A DNA stretch of 64,000 nucleotides from Archangium gephyra (GTDB lineage: Bacteria; Myxococcota; Myxococcia; Myxococcales; Myxococcaceae). The position numbers were made by a program, and so were the translations under genes. This document shows, in pieces, positions 1-8,647 of this stretch. Under the pieces are notes generated by a model, which saw only the letters and a list, made by a program, of their open reading frames with translations, was not told the DNA's origin and made no database searches. Position 1 is the first letter of the stretch. Every line of letters starts with the position of its first letter. The stretch spans positions 12,300,501-12,364,500 of the forward strand of contig NZ_CP011509.1 in assembly GCF_001027285.1 (NCBI RefSeq), written 5' to 3'.

Positions 1-269
1 GCGAGGATGGCGTGGCCGGCCTGGAGCGACTCGGCGAGCACGGCGCGCACGGCGGCCTCGCGCTCGGGGGTGAGGGACTCGCGCTTGATGACGCCCGCGC
101 CGCCGTGGATGACGATGCCCCAGCGCGGGGCGGGTTTGGAGACGTCGTCGGAGGAGTTCATGCGCTTCTCATCTTCTCGTCGAGTGGTCAGGGCGGTGGA
201 GCAGCCGAGGGGCAGCAGCAGGGCCGCCAGCGTGGCGGCGGAGAGGACACGGCGGAGCGGAGCGGGCAT
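1..269 (-). CDS. Isoaspartyl peptidase/L-asparaginase (plant type), N-terminal part, cut by window edge
   Basis: The frame begins with a lipoprotein-like signal peptide (basic start, then LAALLLPLGCS, so a lipobox Cys near residue 21) and continues into IVIHGGAGVI around residues 53-62. VIHGGAG is the hallmark N-terminal strand of the plant-type asparaginase/isoaspartyl peptidase Ntn-hydrolase family, which removes isoaspartyl residues from peptides or hydrolyses asparagine. Only about 89 codons are in the window. The autocleavage Thr and the substrate-binding loops lie beyond the left edge and cannot be checked. The lipobox suggests export and membrane anchoring. The ATG at 269 is the only start ahead of the signal peptide. 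Confidence 0.8.
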   Translation of the reverse strand, partial: MPAPLRRVLSAATLAALLLPLGCSTALTTRREDEKRMNSSDDVSKPAPRWGIVIHGGAGVIKRESLTPEREAAVRAVLAESLQAGHAIL

Positions 270-383
270 GAGGGGAAGTCCCTGGGGGGTGACGTTCCGC
301 CCCATCATAAAAGAAACGCCTGGAGGCCCCGGGAAATCTCCCCGTCAGGGCGCGGCGAAGACGACCAGTGCACCGATGCTGAC

Positions 384-977
384 TCACGGGAGCAGGGCCG
401 GCTCCAGCGTGAACAACGCCCTGAACAGCGTGGCCTCGGCGGGCTCGAAGTGGTCGAGGCACACGCCGGCAACGGGCACCGAGGCCCACTGCACGGGAAG
501 CGGCTGATAACCGAACACCGACTCGATGGCCCGGGCGACCTTCGATGCGGAGGAAGTGAGCGTCTCGGGCAGCGCTTCGAGGAAGAAGGCGGCAGCCGGG
601 TTCTCTCGCCTACCTCCGCGGTACCGGTGCTGGGTGCCATAGACGAAATACAGAGGCGCGAGCAGGCTGACGCAGCCCACCACCTCCAGCGAGACCCCAT
701 CCGCTTTGTCCCCGGGCTCGATGGCCTGGACAGAGCACCGATAGCCACCATCGTGGGTGTAGGCCGTGGCATCTCCCACAACATTTCCTGGGAAGGCGTC
801 CTCGAGTGCGCCGCGCAGGGTGAGCCATCGGCTCCGGTCCGCCATGGCTTCGTGCCACCTCGAATGAAACCGGTGCCACTCGGGGCTGGCCCCGTGCTCG
901 TGGTCGTCGAGGGTCCGGCCCGCCGGGTAGTACTGGCGGCAGACCTCCATCAGCTCGGACACCGTGAAGGGCTTCAT
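384..977 (-). CDS. Conserved hypothetical protein, 197 aa
   Basis: I do not recognise a family. The protein is soluble, mixed alpha/beta in composition, with no signal peptide or membrane segment. The N-terminal third is rich in His and Trp, and the centre is rich in aromatic residues. The ATG overlaps the TGA of the upstream secreted-protein gene by 4 bases (ATGA), so the two are translationally coupled and probably work together. A small secreted protein with a cytoplasmic partner resembles an accessory pair, but nothing in the sequence shows a function. Confidence 0.75.
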   Translation of the reverse strand: MKPFTVSELMEVCRQYYPAGRTLDDHEHGASPEWHRFHSRWHEAMADRSRWLTLRGALEDAFPGNVVGDATAYTHDGGYRCSVQAIEPGDKADGVSLEVVGCVSLLAPLYFVYGTQHRYRGGRRENPAAAFFLEALPETLTSSASKVARAIESVFGYQPLPVQWASVPVAGVCLDHFEPAEATLFRALFTLEPALLP

Positions 978-1456
978 GGTGTCACCATCGTCAGGACCTC
1001 GACCGGCACCAGTGCCGGATCACAGTCCGCTTTGACTCGCGCACCCACGATGGCCTTCGGCATGCTTCCCTTGAGGATGGCCTTGAACCGTTCACATGCC
1101 ATTCCCGGCAACAGCGCCTTGGACAACGCCGCGTAGGCGGCCAGGTTGGCCTGCTCGGCCGAAACGCGCTGGGCCAATGCGGTCGAGATCTCCATCTCGT
1201 GGCTTCGTAACAGCATCCCGATCTCGAACTGGCACACCACATTCAAACCCGTATTGTCGTTGGTGAGCCTTACGCGGACACAGGCGGCCTGCCAGCCATC
1301 CGGCCCGGAGGGCGCCGTCAGTGGCACGAGCACCTTGAACTGAAAGTGCTCGGGCACCAGCCCTCCCTCCACACGGTTGGAACCACACGTCCCAGGAACC
1401 TGGGCCGCGCCCATCAGCAGGAGCGCCATCACGCAACTGCCCAGGACTCTTCCCAT
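974..1456 (-). CDS. Secreted hypothetical protein, 160 aa
   Basis: The ATG at 1456 was chosen because it gives a typical signal peptide (MGRVLGSCVMALLLMGAAQ). Longer in-frame starts upstream run through non-coding-looking sequence. The mature part has four Cys (in CGS, ACVR, VCQF and ACER contexts), which could form two disulfides after export. No catalytic motif is seen. The stop codon overlaps the start of the downstream 197-aa gene (ATGA), which makes a two-gene operon. The promoter region upstream is shared with the divergent OmpA-fusion gene. Confidence 0.7.
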   Translation of the reverse strand: MGRVLGSCVMALLLMGAAQVPGTCGSNRVEGGLVPEHFQFKVLVPLTAPSGPDGWQAACVRVRLTNDNTGLNVVCQFEIGMLLRSHEMEISTALAQRVSAEQANLAAYAALSKALLPGMACERFKAILKGSMPKAIVGARVKADCDPALVPVEVLTMVTP

Positions 1457-1530
1457 CACGGCCCTCCACACGGTGCCGGAGGCTACGGTGCCGGTAAGGC
1501 CACGCTCAACGCTCCGGGCCCGGTCTTCAA

Positions 1531-1556
1531 CAACTTGTCCTACTGTTGGACACCTT
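1531..1556. repeat. Degenerate copy of the dispersed GTCC-N7-GGAC palindrome
   Basis: The left arm AACTTGTCC is followed by a 7-base spacer (TACTGTT) and a decayed right arm GGACACC. The same arm and spacer pattern occurs at 7178-7204, 24901-24927 and 24966-24990, which is why it is listed. Here it lies between divergent genes. Confidence 0.45.
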
Positions 1557-1561
1557 CGCGG

Positions 1562-1605
1562 TTGACGCGTCAATGCCCGTGCCGGACCGGTCTTTGACGC
1601 GTCAA
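1562..1605 (+). promoter_or_regulatory. Putative activator binding sites: two perfect TTGACGCGTCAA palindromes
   Basis: Two identical 12-bp perfect palindromes lie at 1562-1573 and 1594-1605, 32 bp apart centre to centre (three helical turns). They sit about 75-118 bp upstream of the sigma-54-type promoter at 1680-1695, where enhancer-binding proteins normally bind. The same core, TGACGCGTCA, recurs at 13153-13162 at the end of the sigma-54 activator gene. Activator binding is an inference from position and sequence. Confidence 0.65.
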
Positions 1606-1679
1606 AACCCCTCGGAACCGGCTCCTCCTGACACGGTTTCCCCCTCGTTCTCCTCTGGAACGCGCCTCGAGCGGCCTCC

Positions 1680-1695
1680 CGGCACGGTTGCTGCT
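1680..1695 (+). promoter_or_regulatory. Sigma-54 (-24/-12) promoter of the OmpA-fusion gene
   Basis: The sequence CGGCACG-GTTG-CTGCT matches the consensus TGGCACG-N4-TTGCW, with the essential GG and GC exactly spaced (1681-1682 and 1693-1694). The predicted transcription start is near 1706, about 60 bases before the ATG at 1767. Confidence 0.65.
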
Positions 1696-1766
1696 CTGGG
1701 CCCTCCGCGCACCCCACGTCGGGTGCTGGCTTCCCACGCTCGTCAGGGGAAGCCCCAGGAGCCACC

Positions 1767-4700
1767 ATGAATCCATCGTCCACACCCCTTCGCACGGCGC
1801 TCGCACTGCTCATCGCCGTCACCTCGGGCTGCACCCGCAGCGACTCCTCCGTGGAGTCCGCTCGGCCCGAGACCGCCGTGAGCGCCCAGCCCCTCTTCAC
1901 CAACGGCAACTTCGAGGAAGGCACGCTCAATGGCTGGAGCGTCAGCACCTACCTCAATCGCGGCATCACCCTGCCGCCCACCAGCACCTCGGATCTCAAA
2001 CTCCAGACGGGAGGCATCGACCGCACCGCCGCCAGACAGGCCTCCGGCGGCCCCGAGAGCGCCATTCCCGCCGGCCTCACCGCCGCCCAGTCGCTGCGCT
2101 GGCCCCGCTATGGCCAGTGGGCCGCGGTGGTGAACGAGCTGGGCAACAGCAACAACGTCAACCGCCTGGTGCAGTCCGCGACGCTCGCCTCCTCCGACGT
2201 GGACCCCGCCGATGGCAAGGTGCACGTGCGCTTCGCGCTCGCCCCGGTGCTCCAGAATCCGAGCCACTCGCAGGAGCAGCAGCCCTACATCTACATCACC
2301 CTGCGCAACGTGACGCGCGGCACCGTGCTCTGGAGCACCTTCAACTTCGCCAACCAGCCCGGCGTCCCCTGGAAGACCACCGCCGACAACATCCAGTACA
2401 CCGACTGGCAGTCCGTCGACGTCGCCCCCGGTGACGCGCAGCTGTCCATCGGCGACACCGTGGAGCTCGACGTCATCGCCGCGGGCTGCTCGCAGGGCGG
2501 CCACTGGGGCCATGTCTACGTGGACGGCTTCGGCGCCTTCCTCCCCGGCCTCTCCATCGCCGCCACCGCCGTGACGTCGGCCAACGCGGACTCGGACCTG
2601 ACGTACACGTACCTGGTCAAGAACTCGGACACGAGCCCGGCCCGCGACACCACCGTCACCATCGTCCTCCCGGAGGACACCTCGTTCGTCTCCATCGACA
2701 CGCCGCCCGGCGTCACCTGCTCCCACCACAGCGCCACCCGCACCGTGACGTGTGACCTGGGCACGATGAACCCCACCGCCAGCACCTCCTTCGGCGTGAA
2801 GGTCCACATCGACCCCGACGCCACCGGCACCGTGTCCCACGGCAACTACTCCGTCGACGCCCAGGGCGTGTCCCCGCTCATCGGGCCCCTCGTCCAGACG
2901 GCCATCACCACGGGCGCCACCTACGCCGACCTCTCCGCCTCCCTCTCCGATGGCGTCGTCGCCGTCGGCTGGGACAAGCCCGTCCACTCCGTCCTCACCG
3001 TCACCAACCACGGGCCCAACGCCGTCACCGGCGCCTCCATCGACCAGGACTTCCCCTCGGACCTCACCGGCATCTCCTGGACGTGCACGGCCACCGGTGG
3101 CGCCACGTGCCCGGCCGCCTCGGGCACCGGCAACCTCCACACCACCGCGAACCTCCCCGTGGGCGGCACCGTCACCTATACCGTGGATGCGCGCGTCGTC
3201 CCCGGCTCCGGCTCCGGCACGCTCACCCAGCGCGCCTCCGTCTCCGTCCCCGCTGGCATCCAGGACCCGAATGGCGGCAACAACACGGCCGTGGACGTCA
3301 ACGGCATCGGCACCCTCCACACCGTGACGGTGCAGAAGGACCCCGAGGGCCAGGGCAGCGGCACCGTCGTCACCAGCCCCGCCGCCATCCACTGCGGCCC
3401 GTCCTGCGACTCGGCGAGCGCGGACTTCCTCGAGGGCTCCCTGGTGAGCCTCACCGCCACGGCCCAGCCGGGCAGCACCTTCGCGGGCTGGAGCGGCGGC
3501 TGCTCCGGCACCACCAACCCCTGCACCCTCACCGCCAACGCGGCGGCCACCGTCACCGCGCTGTTCAACATCAACACGTATCCCATCACCACCCACCTCA
3601 GCGGGCCCGGTGGCTCCGTCTCCTGCCCCTCGCCCATCACCCACGGCCAGCCCGTCACCTGCACCGTCACCGTGACGCCGGGCTACACGCTCGCCTCGCT
3701 CACGGACAACGGCACCGAGGTCACCTCCTCCGTCTCCGGCGGCACCTACGTGCTGACGAACGTCACCGGGCCGCACGACCTGGTCGCCGGCTTCACGAAG
3801 CGTCCGGGCACGGACTGGGGCGGCGAGTGCACCACCGACAGCGAGTGCTCCACCGGCTTCTGCGCCGATGGCGTGTGCTGTGACACCGCCTGCGATGGCC
3901 AGTGCGAGGCCTGCAACGCGGCCGGCAGCGTGGGCACCTGCGGCGCGGTGACGGGCACTCCGCGTGGCGACCGTCCGGCCTGCGCCGCGGATGGCACCGA
4001 GTGCGGCGGCGTCTGCGACGGAACGAAGCGCGACACCTGCTCCTACCCCAGCGAGTCCGTGCAGTGCGGCACGCCGAGCTGCTCCGCGGGCATGGCCACC
4101 ACGGCGGGCACCTGCGACGGTGCTGGCGCCTGCGCCACCGAGACGCTGAGCTGCGGGGACTACGTCTGCGGCGAGGTCGCCTGCCTGGCCACCTGCACCA
4201 CCGATGACCAGTGCGCGGACAACGCCTTCTGCCTCTCCGGCCAGTGCAAGCCCAAGGGTGAGCACTCGCAGTGGCTCGCGCAGGGCAGCGGCTGCTCCAG
4301 CACCGGTGGCGCCGGCTCGCTGCTGCCGCTGATGCTGGGCTCGCTCGCCGCCTTCCTGCGCCGCCGCCGGGGCCCGGGCGCGGTGCTCGCCGCCGCCGCC
4401 GCGGTCTCCGCTCCCGCCGCCGCCCAGGCCCAGGACGACCTGAGCCGCTCCTTCCTCGTGGAGCGCTTCCAGCCCCAGCCCGGCCGGGATGACCTGCTCG
4501 GCGTGCAGTCCGCGCACGTCCCCGACCACCTCACCTTCAGTGGCCGCCTCTTCGCCGACTACGCCCACCAGCCGCTGCGGCTCGTCTCCGTCGACAACCC
4601 GAGCTTCCAGCGCGTCCTCGTGGGCGGCCAGACGTACCTCACGCTCGCGGGCTCCGTGGCGCTGTTCGACCGCTTCGAGCTCGGCGCCGCCCTGCCCATG

Positions 4701-6020
4701 ATGGTCTACCAGACCACCGGCGGCGCCAGCATGGTGGACCCCAGGCTCCAGGGAGGCCTCACCCCCACGGCGTTCTCCGACCTGCGCGTCAACCTGAAGA
4801 CGGCGCTGCTGCGCTCCGAGGACTTCGGGCTCGCGGTGTCGCTGCCCGTCACCTTCCCCACCGCCCCGCCGGACTCGTACCTGGGCGGCGGCAGCGTCAC
4901 CTTCAACCCCACCCTCGTGGGCGAGTGGCGCGGCCCCCGCGGCTCGGCCGTCATGGCCAACGCCGGCCTCTTCTTCGGCAAGCCCCAGCAGTTCCTCAAC
5001 CTCCACCTCGGCACCTCGGTGACGTACGGCCTCGGTGGCAAGGTGGACCTGGTGCCCCGCTGGAAGCTCGCCCTCCTGTCCACGCTGGCCGGTGAGGTGG
5101 GGCTCAACAGTCCCTCCGTCCCCACCAGCCCCCTGGAGCTGCTGGTGGCGCTGCGCTTGGGCTACTTCAAGAACCTGGAGATGACGCTGGGCGGTGGCCC
5201 CGGCCTCACCAACGGCTTCGGCACGCCGCGCTTCCGCGTGCTCGCGGCCCTGAGCTACGCGCCCTCGGACGCCCTGAAGCGCCCGGTGCAGCCCGCTCCG
5301 GCTCCGGTGAACCCCATCGTCGTCGCTCCGCCTCCGCCGCCTCCTCCTCCCGCGCTCGTGGCGCATGACGACGAGGGCCGGGTGCTCGCGGGCCAGTCCA
5401 TCACGCTGAACATCCTGCAGAACGACGAGGGCCAGCCTGGCGAGCTGCTGCGCGTGGCCGAGCTGGGGACGACGTCCGGTGGCGGCATCGTGGAGACCAC
5501 GCCCGAGGGAGTGCTGCGCTACACGGCGAAGGAGGGCTTCTCCGGCCGCGACACGTTCACCTACCGCGTCACGGGTGGCCCCGAGCGCTCGGCCATGGCC
5601 AACGTCGCGGTGCTGGTCGAGGCGCCTCCTCCGCCGCCCCCGCCGCCCGCTCCGGCGAAGGTGGTGGTGGAGAAGGGCAAGCTGCGCACGATGGACAAGG
5701 TGTTCTTCGCCACGGCCAAGGACAACGTGCTGCCCGAGTCCCAGACCATCCTCGACCAGGTGGCCGCGGTGCTGGAGAGCAACCCGGACATCCAGAAGCT
5801 GCGCATCGAGGCGCACACGGACAGCGCCGGCAAGGCCACCTACAACAAGGACCTGTCACAGCGCCGGGCGAAGTGGGTGCGTGAGTACCTCGTGCAGAAG
5901 GGCATCGCGCCGCAGCGGCTGACGTCGGAGGGCTTCGGCATGGAGAAGCCCATCGACACCAACGCCACGCCCGAGGGCCGCGCCAACAACCGGCGCGTGG
6001 AGTTCGTGGTCCTCGAGTAG
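1767..6020 (+). CDS. Large DUF11 / Cys-rich / MYXO-CTERM-like / OmpA fusion outer-membrane protein, 1417 aa
   Basis: Order of parts by residue: lipoprotein-like signal with Cys (LIAVTSGC, about 15-22); beta-rich N-terminal domain; two DUF11-like repeats (about 265-510); two InlB/Flg_new-like repeats (about 515-680); a Cys-rich stretch (about 685-830) with many CxxxC pairs; and a MYXO-CTERM-like motif (Gly-Cys-Ser-Ser, hydrophobic helix, LRRRRG, about 842-867). Directly after comes an Ala-rich, signal-like stretch ending AAAQAQ (about 870-887), a beta-barrel-like region (about 888-1175), a proline linker, a cadherin/Ig-like repeat (about 1200-1287), a second proline linker and an OmpA peptidoglycan-binding domain (about 1308-1417, with the Asp and Arg ligand region in KLRIEAHTDS and NNRRVEF). 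It reads as a surface protein fused to an outer-membrane porin-like protein. A sigma-54 promoter and paired palindromes precede it. Confidence 0.85.
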   Translation: MNPSSTPLRTALALLIAVTSGCTRSDSSVESARPETAVSAQPLFTNGNFEEGTLNGWSVSTYLNRGITLPPTSTSDLKLQTGGIDRTAARQASGGPESAIPAGLTAAQSLRWPRYGQWAAVVNELGNSNNVNRLVQSATLASSDVDPADGKVHVRFALAPVLQNPSHSQEQQPYIYITLRNVTRGTVLWSTFNFANQPGVPWKTTADNIQYTDWQSVDVAPGDAQLSIGDTVELDVIAAGCSQGGHWGHVYVDGFGAFLPGLSIAATAVTSANADSDLTYTYLVKNSDTSPARDTTVTIVLPEDTSFVSIDTPPGVTCSHHSATRTVTCDLGTMNPTASTSFGVKVHIDPDATGTVSHGNYSVDAQGVSPLIGPLVQTAITTGATYADLSASLSDGVVAVGWDKPVHSVLTVTNHGPNAVTGASIDQDFPSDLTGISWTCTATGGATCPAASGTGNLHTTANLPVGGTVTYTVDARVVPGSGSGTLTQRASVSVPAGIQDPNGGNNTAVDVNGIGTLHTVTVQKDPEGQGSGTVVTSPAAIHCGPSCDSASADFLEGSLVSLTATAQPGSTFAGWSGGCSGTTNPCTLTANAAATVTALFNINTYPITTHLSGPGGSVSCPSPITHGQPVTCTVTVTPGYTLASLTDNGTEVTSSVSGGTYVLTNVTGPHDLVAGFTKRPGTDWGGECTTDSECSTGFCADGVCCDTACDGQCEACNAAGSVGTCGAVTGTPRGDRPACAADGTECGGVCDGTKRDTCSYPSESVQCGTPSCSAGMATTAGTCDGAGACATETLSCGDYVCGEVACLATCTTDDQCADNAFCLSGQCKPKGEHSQWLAQGSGCSSTGGAGSLLPLMLGSLAAFLRRRRGPGAVLAAAAAVSAPAAAQAQDDLSRSFLVERFQPQPGRDDLLGVQSAHVPDHLTFSGRLFADYAHQPLRLVSVDNPSFQRVLVGGQTYLTLAGSVALFDRFELGAALPMMVYQTTGGASMVDPRLQGGLTPTAFSDLRVNLKTALLRSEDFGLAVSLPVTFPTAPPDSYLGGGSVTFNPTLVGEWRGPRGSAVMANAGLFFGKPQQFLNLHLGTSVTYGLGGKVDLVPRWKLALLSTLAGEVGLNSPSVPTSPLELLVALRLGYFKNLEMTLGGGPGLTNGFGTPRFRVLAALSYAPSDALKRPVQPAPAPVNPIVVAPPPPPPPPALVAHDDEGRVLAGQSITLNILQNDEGQPGELLRVAELGTTSGGGIVETTPEGVLRYTAKEGFSGRDTFTYRVTGGPERSAMANVAVLVEAPPPPPPPPAPAKVVVEKGKLRTMDKVFFATAKDNVLPESQTILDQVAAVLESNPDIQKLRIEAHTDSAGKATYNKDLSQRRAKWVREYLVQKGIAPQRLTSEGFGMEKPIDTNATPEGRANNRRVEFVVLE

Positions 6021-6036
6021 GCCCCGCCAGTGGGCC

Positions 6037-6059
6037 GCCCCCGGCCTGGAACCGGGGGC
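6037..6059 (+). terminator. GC-rich hairpin after the OmpA-fusion gene
   Basis: A perfect 8-bp stem, GCCCCCGG/CCGGGGGC, with a 7-base loop lies 17 bases after the stop codon. There is no T tract, so it may stabilise the RNA end rather than act as a complete intrinsic terminator. Confidence 0.5.
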
Positions 6060-6214
6060 AAGGGCTCGAGGACGTGGAGTGCCGGTCCCCCCTGGCATTC
6101 CACCCCTCGGGCCCGCTGGTGTTTCCGGCGGCACGGTGGAGCGTGAAGAGCAGATGCACCGTGCCCTTCGGCATGAGAAGAAGCGCCCCACCGGAAACGG
6201 GAAGGGAGCCGCTC

Positions 6215-6694
6215 ATGAACGACTGGAAGCTGCCGTGGGAAGGTGGATGCCGTTGTGGACGGGTGAGGCTGAAGATCAGCGCACCGCCCCTGCTCACCAT
6301 GGCCTGTCACTGCACGGGCTGCCAGCGGATGAGCGCCAGCGCCTTCTCCCTGAGTGCCGCCATCCCCACCCAGGGATTCGAGGTGACGCAAGGCGAGCCC
6401 GTCATCGGTGGCCTCCACGGCGAGCACCGTCATTACTTCTGCCCGTACTGCATGAGCTGGATGTTCACGCGGCCCCACGGCGTCGACACGTTCGTCAACA
6501 TGCGCGCGACGATGCTCGATGACCCGAGCTGGTTCAGCCCGTTCATGGAGACGTGGACGAGCGAGAAGCTCCCCTGGGCCACCACGCCCGCGGTCCACAG
6601 CTTCGCGAAGCTGCCCGAGTTCCACGAGTACAAGGGGCTGACGGACGCGTACGCGGCGCAGGCGAAGCGGCCGGGCTCGAGCCATCGAAAATAG
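6215..6694 (+). CDS. GFA-family (DUF636) zinc-binding protein, 159 aa
   Basis: It belongs to the glutathione-dependent formaldehyde-activating enzyme/centromere protein V fold. The expected Cys set is complete: C12 and C14 (GGCRCG), C31, C33 and C36 (ACHCTGCQ), and C76 and C79 (FCPYC), which bind structural and catalytic zinc. The family includes S-hydroxymethyl-glutathione synthases, but most members have no proven substrate. The ATG at 6215 follows a GGGA-type ribosome site and starts just before the first Cys pair; a longer frame back to 6074 adds sequence unlike the family. It is monocistronic, and the next gene starts 77 bases downstream. Confidence 0.85.
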   Translation: MNDWKLPWEGGCRCGRVRLKISAPPLLTMACHCTGCQRMSASAFSLSAAIPTQGFEVTQGEPVIGGLHGEHRHYFCPYCMSWMFTRPHGVDTFVNMRATMLDDPSWFSPFMETWTSEKLPWATTPAVHSFAKLPEFHEYKGLTDAYAAQAKRPGSSHRK

Positions 6695-6771
6695 AGGCCG
6701 TGTAACCGTCCGGGAGGGGGCTGCGTACCCAGACCTACGACGCTGCATCTCACCCCTCGAGGAACGACACC

Positions 6772-7092
6772 ATGAGCCTCTGGAGCCCCGGCGCCCGCGA
6801 CGCCTACCGCAAGTCCCACCCTGGTTCCTTCGGGACCAGCAACCGCATCGAGACCCTCCCCAAGAAGCTCGAGAAGCCGGCGGGGGAGGCCCGTCAGCCG
6901 CAGCCCACCCGGACCACCGGTATCTGGGGCCCCCAGGCCCGCGACGCCTATGTCGCGGCCCAGCGCCAGGAGCAGCTCAAGGAGAAGATCGCGAAGTTCG
7001 CGGAGCAGGTGCGCGAGGGCCTTCCGCCCCTGTCCACCGACTGCTTCGACACCGCGCCCACCGGCCGCAACCCGCGCGCCCACCAGCGCTGA
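6772..7092 (+). CDS. Small hypothetical protein with two WxPxARDAY repeats, 106 aa
   Basis: I do not recognise a family. The sequence carries the same short motif twice: WSPGARDAYRKSH near residue 4 and WGPQARDAYVAAQ near residue 52. Each is followed by a charged, probably helical segment, so the protein is an internal duplication. It is hydrophilic with no signal peptide. The start follows a GAGGAACGACACC leader with a good ribosome site. The downstream gene is convergent, with a long hairpin element between them. Confidence 0.65.
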   Translation: MSLWSPGARDAYRKSHPGSFGTSNRIETLPKKLEKPAGEARQPQPTRTTGIWGPQARDAYVAAQRQEQLKEKIAKFAEQVREGLPPLSTDCFDTAPTGRNPRAHQR

Positions 7093-7136
7093 GCCCCGCG
7101 GAGCCGGGGTCTGCTCGCTCGTCCAAGCCAGAAGGG

Positions 7137-7267
7137 GTCAGTCCTTTCAGGGGGGAGGCTCCGGCCGCGATGTGGAGCAACTGGTCCGATTGTCGGACCA
7201 GTCGGCACGCCGCGCGGCCGGAAGGTGCTCCGTGCTTTCCTGCAAGAGCACCCCTGAAGGAACTGAC
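7137..7267. repeat. 131-bp imperfect palindromic element with 17-bp terminal inverted repeats
   Basis: Outer arms GTCAGTCCTTTCAGGGG (7137-7153) and the complement of 7251-7267 match at 15 of 17 positions. At its centre lies a second palindrome with arms CAACTGGTCC and GGACCAGTCG around a 7-base spacer (7178-7204). The element fills the gap between two convergent genes. It may be a bidirectional terminator or a MITE-like insertion. I saw no clear target-site duplication. Confidence 0.55.
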
Positions 7268-7277
7268 TTCCGCTTGC

Positions 7278-8234
7278 CTAGAAGTGGCCGGCGCGGGCCT
7301 CGTCGAAGGACACCCGGTGCTTCATGTAGAGGGTGTCCAGCATGTGGTTGCTGATGGGGTTGAGGTTGCCATCCGTGAAGCGGTGCACCACGGCGCCCTT
7401 GCCCGCGTCCTTCAGGAAGTCGAGCGGATCCACACTGCCGCCCAGGCCCGTGAGCGTGGGCACCGGGTCCGCGTTGTTGACGTAGTGCACGTACTGGGGG
7501 CCGTCCGGGTACTTCGTCGAGGCCGCGCCAAACGTCTCCACCTTCAGGTGGCTCATCAGCTGCTCCGTCTGGGCCTTGGACAGCCCATCCTCCAGGCGCA
7601 GCCGCTGCTCCACGTCGAAGAGGGCCCGCGCGGTGATGAGGCCTCCCTGGCTGTAGCCCATCAGGTGCACGTCCCGGCCGGCCTTGAGCTCGGAGTAGAG
7701 GGTGTCCGCCAGCGTGTCCACGGCCGGGTTGGAGCCCTTGTCCAGCTTGTCCGTCACGCACTGGGCCAGGTCCGTCACCAGGCCCTGGGTGGCGTTGTGG
7801 ATGCCCACCACCTTGGCGCCCGAGGTGTCCGCGATGGACTGCATCTCCTTCAGCTGCCCGTCCAGCGGCGTCATGATGCCGTTGACGTAGAGGATGGTCT
7901 CCGAGGGGTTCGGGTTGTTCTTGGGGGTGACGCCCGGAATCTGACCCAGGGCGGTGCCGGGCGGGAACGTCTGGCCCTGCGTCCCCACGAACTTCCCGTC
8001 GGACAGGCGGTCCGGCTTCGCGTCACCGCCGAAGAGCCGATTCAGCTCGGCCACGTGCGCGGACTCGAACACGTCCAGGCCCATCTTCACGAAGCGGGGG
8101 ACATCGGCCAGCCCGCTCTTGGCCAGGTCCACCACTTTCTCCAGCGGATTCAGGGACTTGCGCTCATTGCCCGTGCGGGCGGTGGCGGTGCTCGCCGGGT
8201 TGAACGCGCTCACGTTGCGATGGATGGACGTCAT
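7278..8234 (-). CDS. Alpha/beta-hydrolase-like protein, 318 aa
   Basis: The central part has the nucleophile elbow GYSQGG (about residues 197-202) after a strand HLMGYSQGG. An oxyanion-type strand ILYVNGI lies earlier (about 123-129), and an Asp-containing loop and a His follow near the C-terminus, as in lipase/esterase-like serine hydrolases. There is no signal peptide. The N-terminal 90 residues are low in hydrophobicity and may be a separate segment. The ATG at 8234 is preferred over 8255 because AGGAG lies 7 bases upstream of it. Such proteins often act as secreted effectors in myxobacteria, but the substrate here is unknown. Confidence 0.7.
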   Translation of the reverse strand: MTSIHRNVSAFNPASTATARTGNERKSLNPLEKVVDLAKSGLADVPRFVKMGLDVFESAHVAELNRLFGGDAKPDRLSDGKFVGTQGQTFPPGTALGQIPGVTPKNNPNPSETILYVNGIMTPLDGQLKEMQSIADTSGAKVVGIHNATQGLVTDLAQCVTDKLDKGSNPAVDTLADTLYSELKAGRDVHLMGYSQGGLITARALFDVEQRLRLEDGLSKAQTEQLMSHLKVETFGAASTKYPDGPQYVHYVNNADPVPTLTGLGGSVDPLDFLKDAGKGAVVHRFTDGNLNPISNHMLDTLYMKHRVSFDEARAGHF

Positions 8235-8320
8235 GGCCGGCTCCTGCTGATTCAAGAATCAATACGTGGCCTCATTATCCGGCGCGGTGGGGGGAAAGTT
8301 GCGTACCCGGGGCGAGCCAC

Positions 8321-8355
8321 GAAAAAGGCCGGGTTCCCTGGATGGGCGCCCGGCC
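8321..8355 (-). terminator. Rho-independent terminator of the lipase remnant
   Basis: On the minus strand the 7-bp stem GGCCGGG...CCCGGCC is followed directly by TTTTTC. It lies 25 bases past the stop of the truncated hydrolase gene, which shows that the remnant derives from a once functional transcription unit. Confidence 0.75.
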
Positions 8356-8380
8356 TGCTCTTCAACTCGCGACAGCCCGT

Positions 8381-8647
8381 TCAGAGCGCCGTGCAGTCGA
8401 GGCGCACCGGCTTGTGCTCCAACGCCTGCCGGATGCCGCTGTACACCACCCCGTTCGACGCCAGCCCGATGTGATCCACGAGGTTGCCCGAGCACTGGTC
8501 CTGCACGAGCACGTTGCACTTCAGCGGCTGACCGGCCGCGTTCGTGCGATCGCAATTGGCCATGACCCCAAACGAGTACGGATTCACGAAGAGGTCATTC
8601 GTGGTCAGGAAGCTCGTGTAATCGATGGGGTCGCCCGCGCGGGCCAC
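8381..8647 (-). pseudogene. C-terminal remnant of a lipase-like hydrolase
   Basis: The 88 codons include a run with paired Cys and NLVDHIGL, which looks like the C-terminal Asp-His end of a secreted lipase-type hydrolase. The frame has no convincing start: it opens with a GTG inside coding-like sequence. Just upstream a different frame (about 8650-8710) is also protein-like (LLHGSPLIN), which suggests a frameshift followed by loss of the 5' part. The gene's own terminator persists at 8321-8355. The family assignment is tentative. Confidence 0.5.

Noticed and set aside
1743-5816. A 1357-codon open frame on the minus strand
   Set aside because: It is antisense to the OmpA-fusion gene, has extreme Arg/Gly/His composition from GC-rich complement, and lacks any domain.
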